Origin: Pseudaminobacter soli (ex Li et al. 2025)
GTDB lineage: Bacteria > Pseudomonadota > Alphaproteobacteria > Rhizobiales > Rhizobiaceae
DNA: 64,000 nucleotides
Direction of reading: 5' to 3'
Assembly (NCBI RefSeq): GCF_029892515.1
Contig: NZ_JARXVF010000007.1
Span: forward strand, 124,001 to 188,000
Part shown: positions 35,287 through 43,468 of the stretch, in pieces
Layout of the letters: each line of letters starts with the position of its first letter
Position numbering within the stretch: the first letter of the stretch is position 1
The notes under the pieces: generated by a model
Seen by the model: the letters and a program-made list of their open reading frames with translations, nothing else
What the model was told of the DNA's origin: nothing
The model's database searches: none
Position numbers and translations under genes: made by a program

Positions 35287-37278
35287 TCAGTTCGACTTCA
35301 GACGTTCTTCAGCCGCCTTCACCGTGGCTTCGGCGGTGATGCCGAAGTGCTGGTAAAGCTGCTCGATGGTGCCGCTGGCCCCGAAGCCGTGCATGCCGAC
35401 GAAGATGCCGTCGAGGCCGATGAAGCGGTCCCAACCCATGCGGATCGCAGCTTCGATGGCAATCTTGACCGGGGCCTTGCCGATGAGGGCAGCCTTGTAG
35501 GTGTTGCTCTGCTTCTCGAAGAGCTCGAAGCACGGCACCGAGACGACGCGGGTCGGGTGGCCGTGCGCCTGCAGCTGGGCGCGGGCGGCAAGCGCGATCT
35601 CGACTTCCGAGCCGCTGGCGAAGATGGTCACGGCAGCTTCGCCGTCAGCCGTCGCCAGCTCGTAGGCGCCGTAGGCGCAGAGGTTTTCCTCGACATATTC
35701 CGTACGCACCGCCGGCAGGTTCTGGCGGGTGAGTGCGAGCGTCGACGGGGTCTTGGTCGATTCCAGCGCCAGCTGCCAGCATTCGGTGGTTTCGGTGGCG
35801 TCGGCCGGACGGAAGACGTTGTGGTTCGGGATCGCACGCAGCGCGGCCAGGTGCTCGACCGGCTGGTGGGTCGGGCCGTCTTCGCCGAGGCCGATCGAAT
35901 CGTGCGTCATGACGAAGATCGAACGGATGCCCATCAGCGAAGCGAGGCGCATGGCCGGACGTGCATAGTCCGAGAAGGTCATGAAGGTGCCGCCGTACGG
36001 GATGATGCCGCCATGCAGCGCCATGCCGTTCATGGCAGCAGCCATGCCGTGCTCGCGAATGCCGTAATAGACATAGCGGCCGCCATATTCGCCGGGGGCG
36101 ATGGGCTTGGTCTGGCTGGTCTTGGTGTTGTTGGAGCCGGTCAGGTCGGCAGAGCCGCCGATCGTCTCGGGCATCGCACCGTTGATGACCTCCAGCGCCA
36201 TTTCCGACGACTTGCGGGTGGCGACCTTCGGCTTGTCGGCGGCGAGCTTCTGCTTGTACTCGGCGATGACCGAATCGAAGTTGGCCGGCAGGTCGCCGCT
36301 CATGCGGCGTTCGAACTCGGCGCGGATCTCGGCGTTGGCCTCGGCCAGACGGGCTTCCCACTCCTTGCGCTTCTTGCAGGCGTTGAGGCCCGAAACGCGC
36401 CAGGCGTCGAGGATGTCGGACGGGATTTCGAAGGGCGGGAAATCCCAGCCCAGCGCCTTGCGGGCACCGGCGATTTCCTCGGCGCCGAGCGCCGAGCCGT
36501 GCACCTTGCTGGTGCCGGCCTTGGTGGGCGCGCCGAAGCCGATGGTGGTCTTGCAGGCGATCATCGTCGGACGGTCGGAGCGGCGGGCCGCCTCGATGGC
36601 AGCGGCGATGGCTTCCGGATCGTGGCCGTCGACGGCCAGCGTGTTCCAGTGGCTGGCAGCAAAGCGCGCGCGCTGGTCGGTGGAATCCGAGAGCGAAACC
36701 GCGCCGTCGATTGTGATGTTGTTGTCGTCCCAGAAGACGATCAGCTTGTTCAGCTTCAGGTGGCCGGCCAGTGCGATCGCTTCCTGGCTGATGCCTTCCA
36801 TCAGGCAGCCGTCGCCGGCCAGCACATAGGTGAAGTGGTCGACGATCGCGTCACCGAAGCGGGCGTTCAGGATGCGTTCGGCGAGCGCCATGCCGACGCC
36901 ATTGGCAATGCCCTGGCCGAGCGGACCGGTGGTGGTCTCGATGCCGGCGGCGTGGCCGAACTCGGGGTGGCCGGCGGTGCGGTAGCCGAGCTGGCGGAAA
37001 TTCTTGATCTGGTCGAGGGTGATGTCCTCGTAGCCGGTCAGATAGAGCAGCGAGTAGAGCAGCATCGAACCGTGGCCGGCCGACAGCACGAAGCGGTCGC
37101 GGTCGGCCCAGTGCGGGTTCTTCGGATCGTGCTTCATGAAGCGGGTAAAGAGGACGGTGGCAATGTCCGCGGCGCCCATCGGAAGACCGGGATGGCCCGA
37201 ATTGGCCTTCTCGACGGCATCCATGGACAGAAAGCGGATCGCGTTGGCCATCCGGTCGTGTTTATCGCGTGAGGTCAT
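35287..37278 (-). CDS. tkt: transketolase
   Basis: 663 residues. The thiamine-diphosphate motif runs from [12 protein letters not shown] to VFWDDNN, and the pyrimidine-binding domain contains [20 protein letters not shown]. It transfers two-carbon units in the pentose-phosphate pathway. The start is placed at the ATG complementing 37276-37278; the frame is open 93 more codons upstream, but those overlap the divergent DUF4164 gene and show no protein-like pattern. First gene of the tkt-gap run. Confidence 0.96.
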   Translation of the reverse strand: MTSRDKHDRMANAIRFLSMDAVEKANSGHPGLPMGAADIATVLFTRFMKHDPKNPHWADRDRFVLSAGHGSMLLYSLLYLTGYEDITLDQIKNFRQLGYRTAGHPEFGHAAGIETTTGPLGQGIANGVGMALAERILNARFGDAIVDHFTYVLAGDGCLMEGISQEAIALAGHLKLNKLIVFWDDNNITIDGAVSLSDSTDQRARFAASHWNTLAVDGHDPEAIAAAIEAARRSDRPTMIACKTTIGFGAPTKAGTSKVHGSALGAEEIAGARKALGWDFPPFEIPSDILDAWRVSGLNACKKRKEWEARLAEANAEIRAEFERRMSGDLPANFDSVIAEYKQKLAADKPKVATRKSSEMALEVINGAMPETIGGSADLTGSNNTKTSQTKPIAPGEYGGRYVYYGIREHGMAAAMNGMALHGGIIPYGGTFMTFSDYARPAMRLASLMGIRSIFVMTHDSIGLGEDGPTHQPVEHLAALRAIPNHNVFRPADATETTECWQLALESTKTPSTLALTRQNLPAVRTEYVEENLCAYGAYELATADGEAAVTIFASGSEVEIALAARAQLQAHGHPTRVVSVPCFELFEKQSNTYKAALIGKAPVKIAIEAAIRMGWDRFIGLDGIFVGMHGFGASGTIEQLYQHFGITAEATVKAAEERLKSN

Positions 37279-37538
37279 GATTGCTCGCCAAGCCTTATTT
37301 TTCGGGGCGGGGCGCCCCCAGAGAAAGCAGGCGACACATAGCAGGCATGCCGCATGAGTCAACCAAAGCCGGGGTCTTTCGAACCGGACTTGACGTCGCG
37401 GCGGTGTTTCGAAACGCGATAGCAGGGGAAAGCCCGAATCGCTTTGTTGACGGCCCCTTAGCACGAAGCATAATGTTTCCCGGGTAAGTCGTTCTGAACG
37501 TGAACGATTCGGTGATGGGCGGGAGTTTAGACGGAGCC

Positions 37539-37811
37539 ATGACCGGGGAAACCACACTCAAGGAAGTCATCAGCCGGCTCGGCCAGGCCATCGACACGCT
37601 TGAACAGAGCGTTTCGGCGCACCTCGAGCGCGAGCAGGATTACGGCGAAGCCGAAGCCGAAGTGCAGCGCATGAATGCCGATCGCAGCCGGCTTGCGCAA
37701 GAACTCGACAATTCGGAAGCGCGCGCCGAGCGGCTGGAGGAAGCCAACAAGGAAGTCTCACGCAGGCTGGTGACGGCGATGGAAACGATCCGCGCCGTGC
37801 TCGACAGGTAG
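37539..37811 (+). CDS. DUF4164 domain-containing coiled-coil protein
   Basis: 90 residues from ATG 37539 (GTG 37500 and ATG 37515 are alternative in-frame starts). Almost entirely coiled coil: [20 protein letters not shown] and later [23 protein letters not shown]4164 genes sit upstream of zapA in many Hyphomicrobiales, and this one is 6 nt before zapA, suggesting a cell-division-related partner. Function has not been established for the family to my knowledge. Confidence 0.85.
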   Translation: MTGETTLKEVISRLGQAIDTLEQSVSAHLEREQDYGEAEAEVQRMNADRSRLAQELDNSEARAERLEEANKEVSRRLVTAMETIRAVLDR

Positions 37812-37817
37812 GGTCCG

Positions 37818-38180
37818 ATGGCGCAAGTCACTGTCACGATCGACGGCAAGGCCTATCGCATGGCGTGCGACGAGGGCCAGGAAGAGCACCTGATCGAGCT
37901 CGCCCGCAACTTCGACCTCTATGTCTCGCATCTGAAGGACTCTTTCGGCGAGATCGGCGACCAGCGCCTGACCGTCATGGCCGGCATCATGGTGATGGAC
38001 GAGCTGTCCGAACTGCGCAAGCGCGTGAAGGGCATGGAGACCGAGATCAGCACGCTGCGCAAGACGCGCGACGACGCCCTCACCAAGGCCGACAAGAACG
38101 ACGCGGCACTGACCGGCGCGCTTTCGGGCCTTGCCCAGCGCATGGAAGATCTGGCCGAAAAGCTCGCCGCTCGGAAATAG
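37818..38180 (+). CDS. zapA: cell division protein ZapA
   Basis: 120 residues. The ZapA domain is at the N-terminus (VTVTIDGKAYRMACDEGQEE, then LARNFDLYVSHLKDSFGEIG), followed by a C-terminal coiled coil (LRKRVKGMETEISTLRKTRD). It binds FtsZ and promotes Z-ring bundling at midcell. Pairing with DUF4164 and divergence from tkt are typical in this order. Confidence 0.92.
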   Translation: MAQVTVTIDGKAYRMACDEGQEEHLIELARNFDLYVSHLKDSFGEIGDQRLTVMAGIMVMDELSELRKRVKGMETEISTLRKTRDDALTKADKNDAALTGALSGLAQRMEDLAEKLAARK

Positions 38181-38207
38181 CGCTCGGCCGTCGGACTCTA
38201 AGCCCAA

Positions 38208-38369
38208 TCAGAGCCCGTGGCTGAGCACCACGGTCAGGCCGATCGCCCCCAGCGCAATGAGCGCCAGCTTCCAGAAATCACGCCGCTGCCTCAGCCCCGG
38301 AAGGTCGAGCGGCTTGATGACCTGGATCAGCATGATGCCAATGATGACGAGCGAAAGCGCTTTGGACAT
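38208..38369 (-). CDS. small membrane protein, 53 residues
   Basis: Starts at the ATG complementing 38367-38369 and ends at TGA complementing 38208-38210. The translation begins MSKALSLVIIGIMLIQVIKP and ends LALIALGAIGLTVVLSHGL, giving two hydrophobic spans around a basic loop (LRQRRDFWK). Convergent with zapA. The two clean spans and normal codon use make it likely real; no function is known. The ribosome site is weak. Confidence 0.65.
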   Translation of the reverse strand: MSKALSLVIIGIMLIQVIKPLDLPGLRQRRDFWKLALIALGAIGLTVVLSHGL

Positions 38370-38460
38370 GCTGCCATTGAGCAGCAACGCCTGGCTTTGT
38401 CAAAGTGCCCCCGGCAAGGCGCCTCGCACCTGTCCCGTCCATCGGGCAATCGCATAAGGC

Positions 38461-38611
38461 GCGACCTACCCCCACTCCACCTCGCTTCGCTCGGCACCTC
38501 TCCCCCTCAAAAGGGGAGAGGAAGGGCGCCAAGCTCGCGGACGGCGTCTCCTCTCCCCCGCCGATCGGGGGAGAGGTGGTTTGCGAAGCAAACCGGAGTG
38601 GGGGTCGATTT
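38461..38611. repeat. MITE-like element with inverted ends
   Basis: Left arm cgacctacccccactccacc and right arm ggagtgggggtcgatt are inverted; both ends also contain internal hairpins (cctctccccctcaaaagggg, ctcctctcccccgccgatcg and onward). About 150 bp, no gene. Related in design to 14700-14840. Confidence 0.6.
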
Positions 38612-38751
38612 CCACCCGCAATGGGGAGGTCAGTGAAAAAGGGAGCCAACATCATACAAGTGAGCAGAGCTTAGCCCTTAGTCAGATGGACGCCTTGGAC
38701 TATCATTGTCTAAGAAAAGGCCGTGCAGGCCCGGCATTGGGAGGTGTCGTC

Positions 38752-40659
38752 ATGTCTTCGCGCTACCATCAGGTCTATGAGAGCTGGCAACGCGATCCCA
38801 AAGGGTTTTGGGCCGAACCCGCGCGCGACATCGACTGGTTCAAGCCCTGGGACAAGGTGTTCGACCCTGACTCCGGCGTCTATGGCCGCTGGTTCACCGG
38901 AGCCGAATGCAATAGCTGCCACAACGCCATCGACCGCCACGTCGCCAGCGGCCGCGCCGGCCAGATCGCGCTGATATATGACAGCCCCACCACCGGCCGG
39001 CAGCAGAAATTCACCTATGCCGAGTTGCTCGCCGAAGTGACCGCGCTTGCCGCCGTGCTGCAGGACCAGGGCGTCCAAAAGGGCGACCGCGTCATCATCT
39101 ATATGCCGATGGTGCCGGAAGCTGCCTTTGCCATGCTCGCCTGCGCGCGGCTGGGTGCCATCCATTCCGTGGTCTTCGGCGGCTTTGCGCCCAAGGAGCT
39201 TGCCACCCGCATCGACGACGCCACGCCAAAGCTCATCATCTCGGCCTCCTGCGGCGTCGAGCCGAACCGGGTCATCGCCTACAAGCCGCTGCTCGACGGC
39301 GCCATCGAGCTTGCGCGCCACAAGCCCGAGCGCTGCATCATCCTGCAGCGCGAAGAACAGCGCTGCGAGCTCATCCCCGACCGTGACCTCGACTATGCCG
39401 AGGCCGTCGCCGCGACAAAGGCGTCCGGCCGCGAGGTGGCTTGCGTGCCGGTGCTCGCCACCGACCCGCTCTACATCCTCTACACCTCCGGCACGACCGG
39501 CCAGCCCAAGGGCGTGGTGCGCGACAATGGCGGCCACATGGTCATGCTGAAATGGTCGATGGAGAACGAATTCGGCGTGAAGCCGGGCGAAGTCTTCTGG
39601 GCCGCTTCCGATGTCGGCTGGGTGGTCGGCCATTCCTACATCGTCTATGCGCCGCTCTTCCACGGCTGCACGACAATCCTGTTCGAGGGCAAGCCGGTTG
39701 GCACGCCCGATGCCGGCACCTTCTGGCGCGTCATTTCCGAGCATGGCGTGGTCGCCCTGTTCACCGCGCCCACCGCCTTCCGCGCCATCCGCAAGGAAGA
39801 CCCGGGCGGCACCTTCATCCCCCGCCATGACCTGACGAAATTCCGCACGCTGTTCCTGGCCGGCGAGCGCGCCGATCCAGACACGATCAAATGGGCCGAG
39901 CAGCATCTCGACCGCCCGGTGATCGACCATTGGTGGCAGACCGAGACCGGCGCGCCGATCAGCCAGAACCCGATGGGTCTTGGCCAGCTGCCGGTGAAAT
40001 ACGGTTCGCCGGGCGTGGCCATGCCCGGCTACGACGTGCAGGTGCTGGACGATGCCGGACATCCAGTGCCAGCCGGCACGCTCGGCAATGTGGTGATAAA
40101 GCTGCCGCTGCCGCCCGGCTGCCTGCCGACGCTCTGGAACGCCGACGATCGCTTCCGCCGCGCCTATCTCGACGAGTTCCCCGGCTACTACAAGACCGCC
40201 GACGCCGGCTTTCTGGACGCGGACGGCTACCTCTTCATCATGGCCCGCACCGACGACATCATCAACGTCGCCGGCCACCGCCTTTCCACCGGGGGCATGG
40301 AGGAAGTGCTGGCCTCGCACCCCGATGTCGCCGAATGCGCCGTGGTCGGCATCCATGACGAGCTGAAGGGCCAGGTGCCCTGCGGCTTCGTCGTGCTGTC
40401 CTCCGCCGCCACTCGCGACACCACGACAATCGAGCAGGAGATCGTGCAGCTGGTGCGCGAGCGCATCGGCGCCGTCGCAGCGCTTAAGCTGGTGGTCACC
40501 ATCAAGCGCCTGCCCAAGACACGCTCGGGCAAGATCCTGCGCTCCACCATGCAGAAGATCGCCGACAAGGAGGAGTGGATCATTCCCGCCACCATCGACG
40601 ATCCCGTCATTCTCGAGGAGATCAAGGCAGCGCTCGCCGCGCGCGGCATCGGCATTTAA
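38752..40659 (+). CDS. prpE: propionyl-CoA synthetase (acetyl-CoA synthetase-like)
   Basis: 635 residues; ATG 38752 follows GGGAGGTG. The frame is open upstream into the repeat, which is unlikely to be coding. AMP-forming ligase signatures are present: YTSGTTGQPKGVV (P-loop), WWQTETGAPI, YYKTADAG, and the regulatory and catalytic lysine in RSGKILRSTM. The N-terminal ACS domain starts YHQVYESWQRDPKGFWAE. Sequence features such as DNGGH after the P-loop favour PrpE over Acs. It activates propionate to propionyl-CoA. Confidence 0.92.
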   Translation: MSSRYHQVYESWQRDPKGFWAEPARDIDWFKPWDKVFDPDSGVYGRWFTGAECNSCHNAIDRHVASGRAGQIALIYDSPTTGRQQKFTYAELLAEVTALAAVLQDQGVQKGDRVIIYMPMVPEAAFAMLACARLGAIHSVVFGGFAPKELATRIDDATPKLIISASCGVEPNRVIAYKPLLDGAIELARHKPERCIILQREEQRCELIPDRDLDYAEAVAATKASGREVACVPVLATDPLYILYTSGTTGQPKGVVRDNGGHMVMLKWSMENEFGVKPGEVFWAASDVGWVVGHSYIVYAPLFHGCTTILFEGKPVGTPDAGTFWRVISEHGVVALFTAPTAFRAIRKEDPGGTFIPRHDLTKFRTLFLAGERADPDTIKWAEQHLDRPVIDHWWQTETGAPISQNPMGLGQLPVKYGSPGVAMPGYDVQVLDDAGHPVPAGTLGNVVIKLPLPPGCLPTLWNADDRFRRAYLDEFPGYYKTADAGFLDADGYLFIMARTDDIINVAGHRLSTGGMEEVLASHPDVAECAVVGIHDELKGQVPCGFVVLSSAATRDTTTIEQEIVQLVRERIGAVAALKLVVTIKRLPKTRSGKILRSTMQKIADKEEWIIPATIDDPVILEEIKAALAARGIGI

Positions 40660-40683
40660 AGTCTTTGGCGGGTCCGGGCAGGC

Positions 40684-40705
40684 TCCTGACAGACTGTTGT
40701 CAGGA
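40684..40705. promoter_or_regulatory. palindrome TCCTGACA-N6-TGTCAGGA, candidate WYL-regulator operator
   Basis: A perfect 8+8 inverted repeat with a 6-nt spacer, 42 bp before the DUF1127 start. The identical arms and spacing recur at 41542-41563 in front of the WYL regulator gene. Two identical sites beside a regulator gene point to its binding site. Confidence 0.65.
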
Positions 40706-40747
40706 CGGGTGTGCGACAGTGCTCTCCGTAAGCCAAGGAGAGTCGCC

Positions 40748-40918
40748 ATGTTCACCCCCGATGTATTCCGAGCCGTCAGGCACTATGCCGGCAAGATCCA
40801 GACCCTGCGCGACCAGATCCGTACCGAACGCTTTCTGAACTCGCTTCCGGAGAGCATTCAAAAGGATCTAGGCTGGCCCGACATCTACGCGGCTCGCCGC
40901 GCGCGCAGCCAGGGCTGA
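40748..40918 (+). CDS. DUF1127-like small protein
   Basis: 56 residues; AAGGAGAG lies before ATG 40748. The C-terminal half has the DUF1127 pattern (RFLNSLPESIQKDLGWPDIY then an Arg-rich tail). Small arginine-rich DUF1127 proteins in alphaproteobacteria have been linked to phosphate and carbon or small-RNA metabolism. Here it is directly followed by a PfpI-family gene and preceded by the shared palindrome, so both may be controlled by the WYL regulator. Confidence 0.75.
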   Translation: MFTPDVFRAVRHYAGKIQTLRDQIRTERFLNSLPESIQKDLGWPDIYAARRARSQG

Positions 40919-40944
40919 ACGACGTCACCGGAGAGGAGTTTGCC

Positions 40945-41526
40945 ATGAGTGAACCAAGGACCATCGGTTTTGTCTTCATCGACGGTTTCGCCGACTGGGA
41001 ATACGGCCTGCTGGCCGCCTCGGCGGCGGAATGGTTTGGCCTGCGTACCGTCTCGCTCACGCCCACGGGCGAGGCGGTCAGCTCGTTGAGCGGCTTCAGC
41101 CTCACCCCGCAGCGCGGCGCCGATCCGGCCGAAAATGCCGATCTCGACGCCATTGCCGTCATCGGCTCCGACACCTGGGCCACGCCCCGCGCGCCCGATG
41201 TCTCCGCGCTGCTGCGCACCGTCGAGGAGCGTGGCGGCGTGGTCGGCGGCATCTGCGGCGGCACGCTGGCGCTTGCCCGCGCCGGCCTGTTCGCCAAGGC
41301 CGACCACACCAGCAACGGCCGCGAGTGGATCCTGAAGCACGAGCCCTACTATGCCGGCGCCGCGCGCTATCGCGACGTGCCGCATGCGGTGGCCGATGGC
41401 CGCATCGTGTCGGCGCCCGGCTCGGCGTCTGGCACCTTCGCGCTCGCCTTCCTGCAAACGCTGTTTCCGGAGCGCGGGCCGCAGCTTGCCGAAATGCGCG
41501 AGCTTTTCGCGCGCGAATACTCTTGA
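40945..41526 (+). CDS. DJ-1/PfpI-family (class I glutamine amidotransferase-like) protein
   Basis: 193 residues, with GGAGAGG before ATG 40945. The nucleophile cysteine is in the elbow GGICGGTLALARAGL, preceded by GLLAASAAEWFGL and followed by the conserved HTSNGREWI. The family includes deglycases, proteases and chaperone-like proteins; the exact activity is open. It lies 26 nt after DUF1127 and immediately before a WYL-domain regulator. Confidence 0.88.
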   Translation: MSEPRTIGFVFIDGFADWEYGLLAASAAEWFGLRTVSLTPTGEAVSSLSGFSLTPQRGADPAENADLDAIAVIGSDTWATPRAPDVSALLRTVEERGGVVGGICGGTLALARAGLFAKADHTSNGREWILKHEPYYAGAARYRDVPHAVADGRIVSAPGSASGTFALAFLQTLFPERGPQLAEMRELFAREYS

Positions 41527-41541
41527 TCTAGCCGGAAATGC

Positions 41542-41563
41542 TCCTGACAATATGTTGTCAGGA
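41542..41563. promoter_or_regulatory. palindrome TCCTGACA-N6-TGTCAGGA, candidate autoregulatory site
   Basis: Same arms and 6-nt spacer as the site at 40684-40705; here pairing extends to an 11-bp inverted repeat (41540-41565). Located 53 bp before the WYL regulator start. Confidence 0.65.
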
Positions 41564-41615
41564 GCCCCGTGCAAATATCCAACGGTCCGATTCCCCGCTT
41601 TGACAGTGGATTGCC

Positions 41616-42335
41616 ATGCGACGCGCAGACCGGCTCTTTCAGATCGTCCAACACCTTCGCGGCGGCCGCCTGGTCACCGCGCAGAAGCTCGGCGTGTGGC
41701 TCGAAGTGTCCGAGCGCACCATCTACCGCGACATCGCCGACCTGCAGTCGACCGGCGTGCCTATCGATGGCGAGGCCGGCGTCGGCTACATGATGCGCGA
41801 AGGCTTTGACCTGCCGCCGCTGATGTTCACGCGCGACGAGATCGTCGCGCTGGTTGCCGGCGCCCGCATGGTCCGCGCCTTCGGCGGCGCCACCATGGCG
41901 CGCGCGGCAGACGAGGCGCTGGTCAAGATCGCCGCGGTGCTGCCCGACTCGGAGAAGGACCGCATCGCCCGCACCGAGATCCACACGCCCATGTGGGTGG
42001 TGAGCGATGCCGACCGCGATGCCATCGACATCATCGAGCGTTCCATCGAAAAGCGCGACGTGCTGGCACTCGACTATCGCGACGAGGCTGGCCGCGGCAC
42101 CATGCGCGACGTGCGCCCGCTTGGCCTCTGGTTCTGGGGCAAGGTGTGGACGCTGGTCGCCTGGTGCGAAATGCGCGATGACTTTCGCGCTTTCCGCATC
42201 GACCGCATCGCGCGGGTTACGTGCGTCGGCCGCGTCTTCAAGCCCGAGCGCGGCAAGCAGTTGGCCGACTTCTACCGCCGCGTCGAGCGCAACGAATTCG
42301 CCGGCGACGGCGCCAGCCGCTCGATGCGAGGCTGA
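41616..42335 (+). CDS. YafY-type transcriptional regulator (HTH-11 and WYL domains)
   Basis: 239 residues. The N-terminal HTH is RRADRLFQIVQHLRGGRLVT, then QKLGVWLEVSERTIYRDIADL; the WYL domain occupies roughly residues 125-200 (GTMRDVRPLGLWFWGKVWTL then AWCEMRDDFRAFRIDRI). Such regulators respond to ligands bound by the WYL domain. Two copies of a palindrome lie in front of the upstream operon and of this gene. It is followed by a HAD hydrolase gene. Confidence 0.9.
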   Translation: MRRADRLFQIVQHLRGGRLVTAQKLGVWLEVSERTIYRDIADLQSTGVPIDGEAGVGYMMREGFDLPPLMFTRDEIVALVAGARMVRAFGGATMARAADEALVKIAAVLPDSEKDRIARTEIHTPMWVVSDADRDAIDIIERSIEKRDVLALDYRDEAGRGTMRDVRPLGLWFWGKVWTLVAWCEMRDDFRAFRIDRIARVTCVGRVFKPERGKQLADFYRRVERNEFAGDGASRSMRG

Positions 42336-42337
42336 GA

Positions 42338-42952
42338 TTGGCTTCTCCCATCCGGGCCCTGATGGTCGATGTGGACGGCGTGCTGGTGCACGCGAGCTCC
42401 AACGATGGCCGCAGCTGGTACACGCGGCTTCACGAGGATCTTCGGATCTCCCCTGACGCGCTGTACGAAAACTTCTTCGGGCCGCACTGGAACGACATCG
42501 TCACCGGCCGCGCGGGCCTTCTGGAACGCCTGGGGCCAGCTCTCGCCGAGTTCGCTCCACACATCAGTTCCGACGATTTCCTCGCCTACTGGTTCGGGCA
42601 GGATGCGCGGGTGGACACAGCACTTCTGGCCGAGTTCCAGCGCTATCGCGCAATCGGCCTCAAGATGCATCTGGCAACGAACCAGGAGCATCTGCGCGCG
42701 GCCTATCTGCTCGACACGCTGGGCCTGTCCGCCCATGTCGACCGGGTGCACTACTCGGCGGCGGTGGGCCATCGAAAGCCGGACCTTGCCTTTTTCGACA
42801 CGGTCGCGGCCTCCATCGATCTTGCGCCCCAAAGCCTGATCCTGATCGACGACACGCTGCCGAATGTCGAAGCCGCCCGCGCCGCCGGCTGGCATGCCGT
42901 GCACTGGACCGGCGAGGAGCGGCTCGCAGACCTGCTGGCGCCGTTCCTGTAG
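42338..42952 (+). CDS. HAD-superfamily hydrolase
   Basis: 204 residues from TTG 42338, two nt after the regulator stop and behind GCGAGG; ATG 42362 would remove the first strand and is less likely. HAD motifs: DVDGVLV (Asp10 and Asp12), LATNQ (motif II), HRKPD (motif III Lys), LILIDDTLPNVEAAR (motif IV). It is a phosphatase or dehalogenase-like enzyme of unknown substrate. Probably co-transcribed with the WYL regulator. Confidence 0.87.
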   Translation: MASPIRALMVDVDGVLVHASSNDGRSWYTRLHEDLRISPDALYENFFGPHWNDIVTGRAGLLERLGPALAEFAPHISSDDFLAYWFGQDARVDTALLAEFQRYRAIGLKMHLATNQEHLRAAYLLDTLGLSAHVDRVHYSAAVGHRKPDLAFFDTVAASIDLAPQSLILIDDTLPNVEAARAAGWHAVHWTGEERLADLLAPFL

Positions 42953-43033
42953 CGCACCATTTTGTCCCTCGACGGTTGCGGCCTGGCCCGCGAGGCCTTA
43001 CGCAAACCTCCCGACGAATCTGCGACCCCCGCC

Positions 43034-43459
43034 ATGACCGAACGTGCCAATGTGATCTATGCCAGCGAGCCCGACCTCGATGTCGCCGAGTTCCGCCGTG
43101 TGCTGGTGGAATCAGGCCTCGGCGCGCTGCGGCCGGTCGACGACGAACAGCGTCTGCGGCACATGCTGAGCGGCGCCAACCTTGTGGTGACGGCGCGGCT
43201 GGACAGCCGCGGCCGCCCGCTGATCGGCATCGGGCGCGGCGTCAGCGACGGCGCCTGGGCCTGCTATCTTGCCGATCTGGCGGTCTGCCCCTCCGCGCAG
43301 GGGCTGGGTGTCGGCCGCGGGCTTCTGGACGAGGCACGCCGCCAGCTCGGCCCGCAGGTCAGCCTCATTCTGGTTTCGGTGCCAGAAGCCGTCGGCTTCT
43401 ACGAGCGCGCCGGCATGGAACGCCTGTCCACTGCCTTCTGGTACAAGCGCGAGCACTGA
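43034..43459 (+). CDS. GNAT-family N-acetyltransferase
   Basis: 141 residues from ATG 43034; a TTG at 42962 would extend it. The acetyl-CoA motif is visible in DLAVCPSAQGLGVGRGLLDEARRQL (QGLGVG turn), and the C-terminus has EAVGFYERAGMERLSTAFWY. The substrate is unknown. It lies 81 nt after the HAD gene and is convergent with the diguanylate cyclase. Confidence 0.85.
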   Translation: MTERANVIYASEPDLDVAEFRRVLVESGLGALRPVDDEQRLRHMLSGANLVVTARLDSRGRPLIGIGRGVSDGAWACYLADLAVCPSAQGLGVGRGLLDEARRQLGPQVSLILVSVPEAVGFYERAGMERLSTAFWYKREH

Positions 43460-43468
43460 AGACGCTGA

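Noticed and set aside
37279-37557. N-terminal extension of transketolase
   Set aside because: No ribosome site, overlaps the DUF4164 gene, and the family starts at [16 protein letters not shown].
38181-38751. 6S RNA gene expected downstream of zapA in many alphaproteobacteria
   Set aside because: Looked for a long hairpin with a central bubble after zapA; only the small membrane ORF and the MITE-like repeat are seen.
38710-40755. 681-residue minus-strand open frame
   Set aside because: Antisense to prpE; no recognisable domain.
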